This document shows positions 15,492 to 27,230 of a stretch of 64,000 bases of DNA, in pieces. The first letter of the stretch is position 1; every line of letters begins with the position of its first letter. Below the pieces are notes generated by a model. The model made no database searches, had not been told where the DNA came from, and worked only from the letters and a program-made list of their open reading frames with translations. The stretch covers positions 1 through 64,000 of the forward strand of contig JAEYAR010000214.1 in assembly GCA_023404715.1 (NCBI GenBank). The letters are read 5' to 3'. This DNA comes from Bacillota bacterium. GTDB lineage: Bacteria > Bacillota > Clostridia > Christensenellales > Aristaeellaceae. Both the position numbers and the translations under genes were made by a program.

Positions 15492-16356
15492 CTCTTTGCC
15501 ACCTGCCGGACGCCCCGCAGGGCAGCACGCCGCCCGCCGTCACGGGCAAGCCGACCTCGTCCGCGGCGCTATGGCCGGCGCAGCGCTTGCCGACGGTCAT
15601 GTCGATCATGTTCTTAAGCACCGAGGCCTGCAGGCCCGTGGTGTAGCTGTTGATCAGGAAGAAGAGCGGGTCGCCCGACAGCGCGCCCGCGCAGGCGGAA
15701 ACGAGGCCGTAGAGCTCGTCCTCCAGCTTCCAGACCTCGCCGCCGGGGCCGCGGCCATAGCTGGGCGGATCCATGAGGATGCCGTCATAGAAGCTGCCGC
15801 GCCGTATCTCGCGCTGAACGAACTTGAGCGCGTCGTCGATGATCCAGCGCGTACGTTCCTCCGGAATGCCGCATAGGCTGCGGTTTTCGCGCGCCCACTG
15901 CATCATGCCCTTGGCCGCATCCACATGGCAGACCTGCGCGCCCGCCTGAGCGCAGGCCATCGTCGCGCCGCCGGTGTAGGCGAAGAGGTTGAGCACGCGG
16001 GGAACGCGCCCCTGCGCTGCCGACGCTTGTACGAGGACGCTCATCCAATCCCAATTGACGGCCTGCTCAGGAAAGAGGCCCGTATGTTTGAAGCCCGTGG
16101 GGCGCACGTAGAAGGACAGCGCGCCGTAGCGGACCGTCCAGCGCTCGGGCAGCTTGCGGAAGAATTCCCATTCGCCGCCGCCGCGCTCGCTGCGGTGATA
16201 CCAGGCGTCGGCCTTTGCCCACAAGGCGGGCTCCTGCTGGGGCCAAATGGCCTGCGGATCCGGGCGGCGGAGGATCACGTCCTGCCAGCGCTCCAGCTTT
16301 TCGCCGCCGCCGCAGTCGAGCACCTCGTAGTCGCGCCAGTTGCTTGCTAAATACAT
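15484..16356 (-). CDS. Class I SAM methyltransferase, RlmI/PF10672-like
   Basis: 290 aa. Motif I is VLNLFAYTGGATMACA near 120-135, then an acidic residue in HVDAAKGM, and the catalytic-loop motif ILMDPPSYGRG near 210. This is the arrangement of RlmI/RlmK-type rRNA methyltransferases (PF10672), without an N-terminal PUA domain. A good AAGGAG site is seen. Its position beside an RluA-type synthase and ileS supports an RNA-modification role. Substrate unknown. Confidence 0.8.
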   Translation of the reverse strand: MYLASNWRDYEVLDCGGGEKLERWQDVILRRPDPQAIWPQQEPALWAKADAWYHRSERGGGEWEFFRKLPERWTVRYGALSFYVRPTGFKHTGLFPEQAVNWDWMSVLVQASAAQGRVPRVLNLFAYTGGATMACAQAGAQVCHVDAAKGMMQWARENRSLCGIPEERTRWIIDDALKFVQREIRRGSFYDGILMDPPSYGRGPGGEVWKLEDELYGLVSACAGALSGDPLFFLINSYTTGLQASVLKNMIDMTVGKRCAGHSAADEVGLPVTAGGVLPCGASGRWQRDA

Positions 16357-16377
16357 GTTGAAACTCCTTATGATCCG

Positions 16378-17775
16378 TTAAAATCTCGTCAGCGCATCGC
16401 GGCTTTGCTCGATCATGTCGTCCACCGTGTCCAAGGCGTAGAGCAGGTCGATGCCGTCGGTCGCCGGGTCGGCCTCGAGCGCTTCGCGCAGAGCCACGCG
16501 GTCGCCATAGGCTGCCGCCTGCGCGTAGAGCAGGTTGGCCTGCGTCACGCGGTCGAGCAGCTCCTCCAGCGCCATGGGGAAGGCGGGCATAGGCCGCGCC
16601 GAGATCCCCTCTTGCGCGACGACGGCGGGCGCCTCGATGAACCGCCCGTCCGCCACGCAGGGGATCGACCCGTCGCAGGGGCGCACGAGCCCCGGCACGC
16701 ATAGCGCCGGCGCGCGGCCGGACAGCGCGTGCACCAACTGCATCGGGCGCAGGGGGCCGGACGTTTGCAGCATCGCCTCGAAGGCCGCGCGTCCCTCCGG
16801 GTGCGCGGGGCCGTGCACCGCGATAGAAGCCAGGCGGCGCAGACGCAGCTCCTGGCCGGCCTCTCCGAAGGCCTGAGGGAGCGCGCTCAGGCGGGGGCTC
16901 TCCGGGGTATCCCGCAGCATCTGCCATTCCGCGCCGGTGGCGGGCATGGCGTCGTACCAATCGACGTATTGGGCGGACACAAAATCCGATTGTTTCCCTT
17001 CCTTATGCGCCCCTAGCATTTCGTCAAAGGAGAGACGAAGGTCTTTCGCTGGTTCTGACTGCGCTTTTGACGCCTCTTCGGCGTGTTTTTTTTCGCGTAC
17101 GCGGGACTCGGCGGCGTCCTGCAGGAGGCGCCGCTTGGCGTCCTCCAGCACGTCCCGCCCGTCCAGCTTGGCGGCGAGGACCCAGGAAAAGCAGCTCGTG
17201 CCCGCGCAGACGACCTCCGGGGTCATACTTGCGCCCAGCAGCGCCCTGAGCCGCTGCGCCGCGTCGTAGGGCGCGCGGGAGAGGCCTAGCGCCCGGATGC
17301 CGCCGAAGCGCTGCGCGACCTCGCACAGGCGGGCTACAGGGCCGCTCGCGACGACCAGAACCGCCTGCGGGCACTCGCGCTGCATGAGCTCGCACAGGTC
17401 CATGAGCAAACCGCCCTCGCGCAGGGTGGCCAGCGCGCCGCCGATGCCGCCGAAGGGGCGCATTTGTTTGCCCAGGCCGATGTCGTCCAGCGCCTTGAGG
17501 TCGCGGGCAAAGGCCTCGGGCGACAGGGGATCCCGGCACCAGAGCACGTAGTCCGCGCCGGCAAGCGCCTTGGCCGCATTGGCCGTGTAAAAAAAGCGCG
17601 CGGGGATCGCGGCAGCCTTCGCCAACGCCTGCGCGGCGCGCGCCGTCAGTTCGGCCACGTCCAGACTGCGGTCCACGAGCCACAGGTCGCATACCGTATG
17701 GGTTTGGACGAACAGATCGTCCAAAAGGGCGGGGGCAAGATCATATGCCCCCGCGCCCAGGATGACGATTTTCAT
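16378..17775 (-). CDS. Degenerate GH4-family NAD-dependent glycosidase-like protein
   Basis: 465 aa, the length of GH4 alpha-glucosidases/galactosidases. The dinucleotide-binding start (ILGAGAYDLAPAL) and general fold pattern are kept. At the places where GH4 enzymes have the Asn-Pro, the metal-binding Cys and the metal-binding His, this protein has VVASGPVARL (141-150), ALGLSRAPY (162-170) and AGTSCFSWVL (191-200), so Asn, Cys and His appear lost. Residues ~228-245 form a charged insert. It probably does not perform GH4 catalysis and may be a sensor or altered dehydrogenase. It starts six bases after ileS in the same operon. Confidence 0.65.
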   Translation of the reverse strand: MKIVILGAGAYDLAPALLDDLFVQTHTVCDLWLVDRSLDVAELTARAAQALAKAAAIPARFFYTANAAKALAGADYVLWCRDPLSPEAFARDLKALDDIGLGKQMRPFGGIGGALATLREGGLLMDLCELMQRECPQAVLVVASGPVARLCEVAQRFGGIRALGLSRAPYDAAQRLRALLGASMTPEVVCAGTSCFSWVLAAKLDGRDVLEDAKRRLLQDAAESRVREKKHAEEASKAQSEPAKDLRLSFDEMLGAHKEGKQSDFVSAQYVDWYDAMPATGAEWQMLRDTPESPRLSALPQAFGEAGQELRLRRLASIAVHGPAHPEGRAAFEAMLQTSGPLRPMQLVHALSGRAPALCVPGLVRPCDGSIPCVADGRFIEAPAVVAQEGISARPMPAFPMALEELLDRVTQANLLYAQAAAYGDRVALREALEADPATDGIDLLYALDTVDDMIEQSRDALTRF

Positions 17776-17781
17776 TTTCGC

Positions 17782-20907
<3,126 letters not shown>

Positions 20908-20943
20908 ACTCAAAAACCTCCTTGCAATCCGGCCGTGGAAACG

Positions 20944-21213
20944 AAAAAAACCTTCGCCCCGATCATGGGACGAAGGACTTCGCGGTACCACCCAAATTGG
21001 CGCAATGCGCCCGCTCTGCGGACGGATACAGATCCGTCCCGTCCCGCTGACGGGGGACAAGGCCGTCCTACGCTCCGGCGCGCCATCGCGAAGGCCGCTC
21101 CCGAGTGATACAGACGCATGCTCAGCCTCCGGCCTCTCACCCCGGGCGATCGCCCCGCCGGTTCGCTTTGCGCTTTGCATACGCACGTCTCGATCATCGC
21201 GTTTGATTATTAC
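20944..21213 (-). promoter_or_regulatory. T-box riboswitch leader of ileS
   Basis: On the minus strand the T-box sequence GGGTGGTACCGCG (20981-20993) is followed by a hairpin CCTTCGTCCC...GGGGCGAAGG (20951-20976) and a T-run (20944-20950), the typical T-box plus terminator. The leader starts near 21213 after the promoter. GATGATCGAG close to the 5' end contains ATC, a possible Ile specifier codon. Uncharged tRNA-Ile would favour the antiterminator and read-through into ileS. With no strong terminator between the genes, it probably also controls the four downstream genes. Confidence 0.93.
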
Positions 21214-21219
21214 CTTACC

Positions 21220-21247
21220 ATTATAATCATGACGCGGGAAATGTAAA
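21220..21247 (-). promoter_or_regulatory. Promoter of the ileS operon
   Basis: Minus strand TTTACA (21242-21247) and TATAAT (21220-21225), 16-base spacer, directly before the T-box leader. Confidence 0.75.
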
Positions 21248-21271
21248 GGGGGTTTGCGAAAATTTCCGCAC

Positions 21272-21299
21272 AAAAGGCCGCTTGGGCCAAAGCGCGGTC
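21272..21299 (-). terminator. Weak terminator after the HAD gene
   Basis: On the minus strand CCGCGCTT and AAGCGG pair with a two-base bulge, then CCTTTTG. It overlaps the HAD stop and precedes the ileS promoter. Imperfect stem and short T-run. Confidence 0.35.
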
Positions 21300-22035
21300 A
21301 TGAAAGCGTATCGAGCAGGCGCGGAAGCTGCGCCCAATGGCGGATGTGCAGGTGCGGGCAGCGGGGCGGGTCCGGCGGGGCGCATGGGACGTCGCCATCC
21401 GGCTCGCCGGCGGAACCCACATACCAGACGGGGAAGAGGCCTGCGCCGTGCGCGCCCTCTACGTCGGCGCGCGCGTTGTCGCCGCAGAACCAAACGCGGT
21501 CTGCGGGCAGCGCGGCCTTTTCCAGCGCCAGACGGAAGAGATAAGGGCTTGGCTTGCGGAACATGTACTCGCTCGAGGCGATGACGAATTCAAAACGATT
21601 CGCAGGGAGCAGGCGGTCAAGCCGGTCGCGCAGCGCGTCCCCTGAAAAGGAGATATTGCTGATCACGCCGGTGCGCACGCCGCGCTCTTCCAAAGCACGG
21701 AGCATCGCCTCTGCGCCGGGCATAACGGCGCCGGGCGTAGCGCTATCCCAGAAAATCTTCTCGACCTGTGGCCATGGGATCGAAAGGCGGATGCCCAGCA
21801 GCTCGTACAGCGCGCGCTGAAATTGAAAGTTATGCAGCTCAAATCCGATGGCTCTTGCAGCGCCGGCCTCTTCAAAGAGCTGCGCGGAAAAGGCGCAAAC
21901 TTCTTCGGGGGTGAGATCGCGCGGGTTGTGCGTGACGTAAGGGAAGAGCGCCCGCTGCGCACGCAGATGGTCGGCGCCCGGCTCGGACAGCAGCGTATCC
22001 CCGTAGTCGAATAGGATCATGTCCGGCTTATGCAT
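21298..22035 (-). CDS. HAD-superfamily hydrolase
   Basis: 245 aa. Motif I FDYGDT has nucleophile Asp10 and acid/base Asp13. A helical cap follows, then motif II VISNIS near 125, a Lys in FRKPSP and motif III WFCGDNARADVEG. This is the subfamily I phosphatase layout; the substrate is unknown. It lies 12 bases after the ABC-2 permease gene and is probably co-transcribed with the transporter. A house-cleaning phosphatase role is possible. Confidence 0.85.
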   Translation of the reverse strand: MHKPDMILFDYGDTLLSEPGADHLRAQRALFPYVTHNPRDLTPEEVCAFSAQLFEEAGAARAIGFELHNFQFQRALYELLGIRLSIPWPQVEKIFWDSATPGAVMPGAEAMLRALEERGVRTGVISNISFSGDALRDRLDRLLPANRFEFVIASSEYMFRKPSPYLFRLALEKAALPADRVWFCGDNARADVEGAHGAGLFPVWYVGSAGEPDGDVPCAPPDPPRCPHLHIRHWAQLPRLLDTLS

Positions 22036-22047
22036 GGCAATCCCTCC

Positions 22048-22761
22048 TCAGAGCAGATCCCTTCGCCCGAAGCGCACGAGCGAGACGGGGATGCAGGCGA
22101 GACTTGCGGCGGCCCACAGGAGCGCGGGAAGCAGCGCCTGCGAGGACGAGAACGTAAAGACGGGCGAGAGGTAGAGAAGGGCTGAGGGCAGCAGCCCGGC
22201 GAAGGCGCAAAGAGCTACCCCGTGCAGCGCGAAAAACGTAAGCAAAGCCCCGAGACAGGCGTATTCATACCGAACGCAAAGCCCCGAGAACGCAAAGCCC
22301 ACGCAGAAGGCGCAGAGCAGCGCGGGGAAACGCAAAGCCGCCGCGCGCAGGAAGATCGCCGCCTGGGCAGCCCCGGCGAAGCCCGCCGCGCCCAAGGCGA
22401 GCACGCCCGCTGACGTAAAGGCGAAGAGCGCGAGCGTAAGCATCCGCGCGCCGAGGCGTGAGAGCGCGAGCTGCTCGCGGCTGAGCGGAAGGGCGGCGAG
22501 GCGCTCCGGATGCTCGCCCGCCTCCGCCAGGCAGAGCGTACGCGCGCCCCAGCAGGTGGAAAAGAGAAAACAATACAGATAGAGGAGATCCATGAGCACG
22601 GAGGAGAGGGAGGGCAGCAGGAGGCGCACCGCGCCGAGCAGGCTATATATGCCGCTCAGGCGCGCATAGAGCACGACGAGCAGGCCCAGGAAAGCGATCG
22701 ATACGCCGCGTACGAGCGCGGGCAGCGTCAGGCGGCGAAGCTCCATCCAAAGCAGTTTCAT
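22048..22761 (-). CDS. ABC-2 type transporter permease
   Basis: 237 aa with about six hydrophobic segments (residues ~14-34, 40-60, 100-125, 130-150, 160-185, 200-225) and no signal peptide. The start overlaps the preceding ATPase gene by four bases, which identifies it as the membrane part of that transporter. Probably an exporter or antibiotic-type ABC system; the substrate cannot be inferred. Confidence 0.75.
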   Translation of the reverse strand: MKLLWMELRRLTLPALVRGVSIAFLGLLVVLYARLSGIYSLLGAVRLLLPSLSSVLMDLLYLYCFLFSTCWGARTLCLAEAGEHPERLAALPLSREQLALSRLGARMLTLALFAFTSAGVLALGAAGFAGAAQAAIFLRAAALRFPALLCAFCVGFAFSGLCVRYEYACLGALLTFFALHGVALCAFAGLLPSALLYLSPVFTFSSSQALLPALLWAAASLACIPVSLVRFGRRDLL

Positions 22762-23651
22762 GCCATCTCCCCTTCCGCCTGCGAGAGGGCGAGCACGTCG
22801 TCCGCACAGGCATTTTCGATCGCGACGTCCTGCGGATGCAGGCTGAGCAGCGCGCCGAGCAACGCGTCGATCGCGCCGTCGTAAAAGAAGACGGTTTGCT
22901 CCCCCTGCCTCCGCACGCCCCAGGCCCGCAGGCGGTCGATCAGCGCCGCATCCGGCTGCCTACCGCGCACCGTAACGCGGCGGCAGGGAAAGCGGAGCCG
23001 TTCGAGCAACCCGTCGGCAATGACTTGCCCGCCGCGCAGGAGCAGGGCGCGGGAGAGGGGGAGGGGCGGCGTATCCACGTGCTTGGCGGTGACGATCAAC
23101 GCGGTGCGTTCGCCCCGCGCCTCTTCGATGACGCGGGCGAGCAGGGCGGATTCCTCGGGCTCATCCTGCGGATAGGGGGCGAAGGGCTCGTCCAAAATGA
23201 GCAGCTCGGGCTGCGCGGCGAGCGCGAGCGCCAGGCTCAGGCGGCGCGATAGCGCGGGCGTCATATCCTGCACGAGAATGTCCGGCGGGATAGCCAAATC
23301 TTTCAGAAGGGATTGCGCCCGGCCGTGCGAGGCGCGCGGGTAAAACGAGAGCACGCGGCGCATATGCGCGGCGGCGTCGAGCTGCGGGTCCATCGAGGCC
23401 TCGGCGGGCAGATAGCCGGTGCGCTGGCGGCAGATGCGCCCGCCCAGCAGCGCGTCGTGGCCGAAGAGGCGCACGCTGCCCGACGTGGGGGCGAGCATCC
23501 CCATCAAGAGACGGCATAGCAGCGTCTTCCCGGCGCCCGCCTCGCCCGCGACGACGAGGCGCTCGCCGGGCTGCAGGCTAAATGTAATGTCGGCCAATGC
23601 GTTCTGGCCCCCATAGGCTTTATATAAATGGTTTACGTCGACAACGGGCAT
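22758..23651 (-). CDS. ABC transporter ATP-binding protein
   Basis: 297 aa. The start at MPVVDVNHLYKAYG is set by GGAAAGGAG on the minus strand; a longer frame upstream has no support. Walker A is GEAGAGKT near 37-44, the signature region MTPALSRRLSLALALAA lacks the classical LSGGQ and has ALSRR instead, and Walker B is LLILDEPF. A ~90-residue C-terminal extension follows the nucleotide-binding domain, as in CcmA-type exporter ATPases. It partners the downstream ABC-2 permease. Confidence 0.85.
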   Translation of the reverse strand: MPVVDVNHLYKAYGGQNALADITFSLQPGERLVVAGEAGAGKTLLCRLLMGMLAPTSGSVRLFGHDALLGGRICRQRTGYLPAEASMDPQLDAAAHMRRVLSFYPRASHGRAQSLLKDLAIPPDILVQDMTPALSRRLSLALALAAQPELLILDEPFAPYPQDEPEESALLARVIEEARGERTALIVTAKHVDTPPLPLSRALLLRGGQVIADGLLERLRFPCRRVTVRGRQPDAALIDRLRAWGVRRQGEQTVFFYDGAIDALLGALLSLHPQDVAIENACADDVLALSQAEGEMA

Positions 23652-23705
23652 GAAAGATCTCCTTTCCGGCTGGGCGGCGCAGACGTCGCGGGCCGCCTTT
23701 CTTCC

Positions 23706-23734
23706 ATCATAACACCAAGGCGCGGTGGAAGCAA
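23706..23734 (-). promoter_or_regulatory. Promoter of the ABC exporter/HAD operon
   Basis: Minus strand TTGCTT (23729-23734) and TATGAT (23706-23711), 17-base spacer. Divergent from the plus-strand promoter next to it. Confidence 0.55.
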
Positions 23735-23741
23735 CTGTGAT

Positions 23742-23770
23742 TTGACACGCGGTCAGCGGCATGGCATAAT
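23742..23770 (+). promoter_or_regulatory. Promoter of the membrane protein gene
   Basis: TTGACA (23742-23747) and CATAAT (23765-23770), 17-base spacer. Confidence 0.65.
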
Positions 23771-23843
23771 GGCGATAGATCGAGAAGGAAGGCCGGGCGG
23801 ATGCAGACGACGGCCTCTATCTAAAACGAGGGGGAATGGGAGA

Positions 23844-24653
23844 ATGATCTTTGAACTGCCGCTGGCGCTGGCGCTCACCTGCCTGCTTTCCGAGGTGCCT
23901 GCGGTACATGCCGTGTGCTTTTCGCTGCCCGCGCGCCTGCAGGCCGGTCTCGTCCCGCTCATCGCTCGAAAGCGGCCCGGGCGGGCGCAGGAGATCGCGG
24001 CATATGCCGTGGTCGCCTTGCTCGCATTCGCCGCCTTTGGCCTTTCCCTGCTCCATCCGGCGCTGCGCATCGTTCTGCTTGCGCTCTTCTTGCCGATGCG
24101 CACGGTGCTGGATCAGGCGCTTCGCGTGCGCGCTTTTCTGGATTCGGGCGACGTGCGCGGGGCGGCCGAGGCCCTGCGCGATGGCGAAGCCGAGACCTAC
24201 GAGAGCGTCGTGCGTGCGGCTGCCAGCCAGGCGAGCGGGGATGCGGCCCACCTCGTGTTTGCCGGCTGCCTGCTCGCGCTCATCGCTACCCCGCTGAAGC
24301 TGGGGCCTGCGCTCGCCGTCGCCTACGCGGCGCTCGTGTGCCTGGCCGCGTCGGCTCCGGCGCTCGCGCGCATCCGCGCGCTTTGCTTTCGCTGGGCCGA
24401 GGCTGCATACGCCGCGTTATGCGCCCTGTGCGCCGCGCTGTGCGGGCTGGAGCTGGAGGCGGCGCTGGGCATGCTGCGGACGCGGCGGGAAGGGCGGCTC
24501 ACGCGCGTAATCTGCGCGGCCATAGGCATCGGGGAGACGCCCACGCATGAGCCGCTGGCGGGGGACCTCGTGCAGGCGGCCATGCTGCTCTGGCTCGCGC
24601 TGGGCGTTTGCGTGATCCTTCTGTCGCTCATGCTCCTTCCGTTCATGCAATAG
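23844..24653 (+). CDS. Integral membrane protein, faintly CobD/CbiB-like
   Basis: 269 aa. The ATG at 23844 follows GGGGGAATGGGAG; an upstream in-frame start at 23628 lies before the promoter and is rejected. Hydrophobic segments cover about residues 5-25, 48-88, 130-165, 170-205 and 240-268. Between them RAFLDSGDVRGAAEAL and VVRAAASQASGDAAHLVFAGC sit where CobD/CbiB proteins have their GD-x-x-x-A-R and catalytic segments, but the conserved Asn and Asp residues are missing. A diverged relative is possible; no function is assigned. Confidence 0.5.
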   Translation: MIFELPLALALTCLLSEVPAVHAVCFSLPARLQAGLVPLIARKRPGRAQEIAAYAVVALLAFAAFGLSLLHPALRIVLLALFLPMRTVLDQALRVRAFLDSGDVRGAAEALRDGEAETYESVVRAAASQASGDAAHLVFAGCLLALIATPLKLGPALAVAYAALVCLAASAPALARIRALCFRWAEAAYAALCALCAALCGLELEAALGMLRTRREGRLTRVICAAIGIGETPTHEPLAGDLVQAAMLLWLALGVCVILLSLMLLPFMQ

Positions 24654-24727
24654 CGGTGGAATATTTCAGAAAAGTTTCCTTTTCTTACGTTTTGAAGCTA
24701 AATATTACGGAAATGTTAAAAATCGTA

Positions 24728-24756
24728 TTGACAAATCACGCGCGCCGTCATAAAAT
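24728..24756 (+). promoter_or_regulatory. Promoter of the peptidoglycan-binding repeat gene
   Basis: TTGACA (24728-24733) and TAAAAT (24751-24756), 17-base spacer, about 25 bases before the start. Confidence 0.8.
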
Positions 24757-24779
24757 ATTCACACAAGATCATAAGTGGG

Positions 24780-27128
24780 GTGCGCGTGATGGTGCAGGGG
24801 AAATATGGCGTCTGGAAGAAGGCGGTGAGCCGGGCGCTTTTGTGTTCGATGTTGGCGGTGTGTCTGATGACCACGCCTATTTTGGCATCGGCCCAGACCG
24901 TACTGGCGAACGGCCACGTCTACCTGCGCAAGGGCGCGACCACCCAGAGCGATATTCTGGTCGTGCTGGCCCCAAACGCGCAGCTAGAGGTGCTCGACAC
25001 CCAGGGCGAGTGGTACTACGTCAAATACGGCTCTAAAAAGGGCTATGTGCGTTCCGACGTGGTGACTGTGAAGGGCGGCACCACGATCACCGGCGCGACG
25101 ACGGGGATCAACACGTCGGTGACGTCCTACCGCACGCTGTCGAAGGGCTCTACCGGCGACGACGTGCTCGCGCTGGAGACGCGCCTGGCGACGCTGGGCT
25201 TCTTCGACGGCGAACCCAACAATAAATACGATGACGACACGATTTACGCGGTGCGCCTCTTCCAGGAAGAAAACGGCCTAAAGGCCGACGGCGTCGCGGG
25301 GGAGAGGACGCAGGTGCTCCTCCTGGGCGAGATCGGAACGGCTGGAAGCGGCGGCGGCATAACGACGACGACGACGGGCGCCTATCGCTCGCTCGACCTG
25401 GATGACACGGGCGCGGACGTGCGCATGATACAGGAAAAGCTCGCGGAGCTGGGCTATTACGACGGCGAGATCACGGGCACCTACGGCAGAAAGACCAAAG
25501 AGGCCGTGCGCCAATATCAAAAGAAGAATAAGCTTGGCGCGGACGGCATCGCGGGCGCGAAGACCCAGGCAAAGCTCTTTGGCGAGACCACGAACGCCAC
25601 GGGGACGGGCACGGGCAGTACCACGACGACCGTCTCCACGACGCTGCGGGAGGGCTCCACGGGATCGGACGTGACGGCGCTGCAACAAAAGCTGCAGGGA
25701 ATTGGCCTCTATTCAGGCGAGATTAGCGGTACCTATGGGCGCTTGACGAAAGAAGCCGTGCGCCAGTATCAGAAGAAGAACGGGCTGGGTGCGGACGGCA
25801 TCGCGGGCGCGAAGACGCTGGCGAAGTTGTTTAGCGAGGAGTTAGACGGCTCGGCGGAAGAGGATGGCGGCATCACGGATACGACCGTGAACGCCGGCGA
25901 GCTGCTCAAGGAAGGCTCCAGCGGCGTGCAGGTGACGGCCCTGCAGCAAAAGCTCAAGGATTTGGGCTATTACACGGGCGACATCACGGGCAGCTACGGT
26001 CGCCTGACGAAGGAGGCCGTAAGGCTCTATCAAAAGGCCAAGGGGCTGGATGCGGACGGCGTCGCTGGCGCAAAGACGCTGGCGCTGCTCAACGCGACAC
26101 CCTCCACCGGCACGAGCGGCCCGAACGGCACGACGGGCGGGACGAGCGACGAATCGGACAAGATCAGCAGCGCGACACTGAAGCTGGGCGACCGAGGCAC
26201 GGACGTCAAGAACCTACAACAGCGCCTCAAGGACCTGGGCTACCTCGCCGGCAGCGCGGACGGCGTGTTCGGATCGGCGACGGAGTCGGCGCTGATGACC
26301 TTCCAGACGACGAATGGCCTTTCGGCGGACGGCGTCGCGGGCAAGAACACGCAAACCGTGCTCTACGGCGCGAACGCCAAATCGTACGCCTCCTCTACGG
26401 ACTCTTCGATGCTCAAGCGGGGCAGCCAGGGTACGCTGGTGAAGAACATGCAGCAGAAGCTCAAGGATCTAGGCTACTACAACGGCACGATCACCGGCAA
26501 CTTCGGCCCGCTGACGGAAGAGGCGGTCAAGGACTTCCAGCGCGCGCAGGGCCTTTCGGCGGACGGCATCGCGGGTGTGAACACGCTCAACAAGCTGTAC
26601 GCCACGACCGGTGGAACGACGGGCGGTTCCTCCGGCACGCCGGGAGGGGACAGCGGAACGACGGGCGGTAACGGCACCACGACGACCGCGCCGAGCGCCG
26701 CAAGCGTGAAAAACGCCAGCTGGTACAACGTCATCCGACCCAGATACAAGGCGGGCACCGTCATGCAGATCTACGACTTCTCGACGGGCTACAGCTGGCA
26801 GTGCGTGATGATGTCCAACGGCAAGCATGCGGACTCGCAGCCGAGGACCGCGGACGATACGGCGATCATGTACAAGGCGTTCGGCAACAAGAACACCTGG
26901 ACGCCCAAGGCGGTGTGGATTACGTTCCCCGACGGGCAGACGTACATCGGCTCTTTGCACAACGTGCCGCACCTGTCGGGCTCCATCAAGGACAACAACT
27001 TCGACGGACACCTGTGCATCCACTTCCCGCGCGAGATGAGCGAAGCGGAGGAGACGGGGCCGTACGCGGTATCGCACCAGAAGGCGATCATCGCCGGCTG
27101 GGAAGCGACGCAAAAGATGATCAAGTAA
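24780..27128 (+). CDS. Secreted SH3 / six PG-binding repeats / His-Cys domain protein
   Basis: 782 aa from GTG at 24780 (ATG at 24789 is the alternative). Signal peptide with cleavage after ILASAQ, an SH3 domain (~40-95), then six PG_binding_1 repeats (~118-180, 205-265, 285-345, 370-430, 460-525, 540-605), each with the L-x-x-L-G-Y/F-Y and D-G-V/I-A-G pattern. After a Gly/Thr-rich linker comes a ~130-residue C-terminal domain with SLHNVPH and DGHLCIHFPR, whose His and Cys recall L,D-transpeptidase active sites without the exact motif. Probably a cell-wall enzyme or attachment protein. Confidence 0.8.
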   Translation: MRVMVQGKYGVWKKAVSRALLCSMLAVCLMTTPILASAQTVLANGHVYLRKGATTQSDILVVLAPNAQLEVLDTQGEWYYVKYGSKKGYVRSDVVTVKGGTTITGATTGINTSVTSYRTLSKGSTGDDVLALETRLATLGFFDGEPNNKYDDDTIYAVRLFQEENGLKADGVAGERTQVLLLGEIGTAGSGGGITTTTTGAYRSLDLDDTGADVRMIQEKLAELGYYDGEITGTYGRKTKEAVRQYQKKNKLGADGIAGAKTQAKLFGETTNATGTGTGSTTTTVSTTLREGSTGSDVTALQQKLQGIGLYSGEISGTYGRLTKEAVRQYQKKNGLGADGIAGAKTLAKLFSEELDGSAEEDGGITDTTVNAGELLKEGSSGVQVTALQQKLKDLGYYTGDITGSYGRLTKEAVRLYQKAKGLDADGVAGAKTLALLNATPSTGTSGPNGTTGGTSDESDKISSATLKLGDRGTDVKNLQQRLKDLGYLAGSADGVFGSATESALMTFQTTNGLSADGVAGKNTQTVLYGANAKSYASSTDSSMLKRGSQGTLVKNMQQKLKDLGYYNGTITGNFGPLTEEAVKDFQRAQGLSADGIAGVNTLNKLYATTGGTTGGSSGTPGGDSGTTGGNGTTTTAPSAASVKNASWYNVIRPRYKAGTVMQIYDFSTGYSWQCVMMSNGKHADSQPRTADDTAIMYKAFGNKNTWTPKAVWITFPDGQTYIGSLHNVPHLSGSIKDNNFDGHLCIHFPREMSEAEETGPYAVSHQKAIIAGWEATQKMIK

Positions 27129-27139
27129 CCGATACCGAA

Positions 27140-27203
27140 AGGGGCGGCTGGGCGCTCTCCTGGGCCGGATGAGGCTCGAGAGGGCGAACCGGCCGCCTCT
27201 TTG
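27140..27203 (+). terminator. Terminator-like hairpin before tcdA
   Basis: AGGGGCGGCTGG (27140-27151) pairs with CCGGCCGCCTCT (27189-27200), including two G-T pairs, around a large 37-base loop, followed by a short T-run. Probably ends the preceding transcript. Confidence 0.5.
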
Positions 27204-27230
27204 ACGTGGACGATTAGGGGAGGACGGATC

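Noticed and set aside
20908..21273. N-terminal extension of ileS
   Set aside because: The extra residues translate the T-box leader and terminator. The ATG at 20907 has its own ribosome site and begins the conserved sequence.
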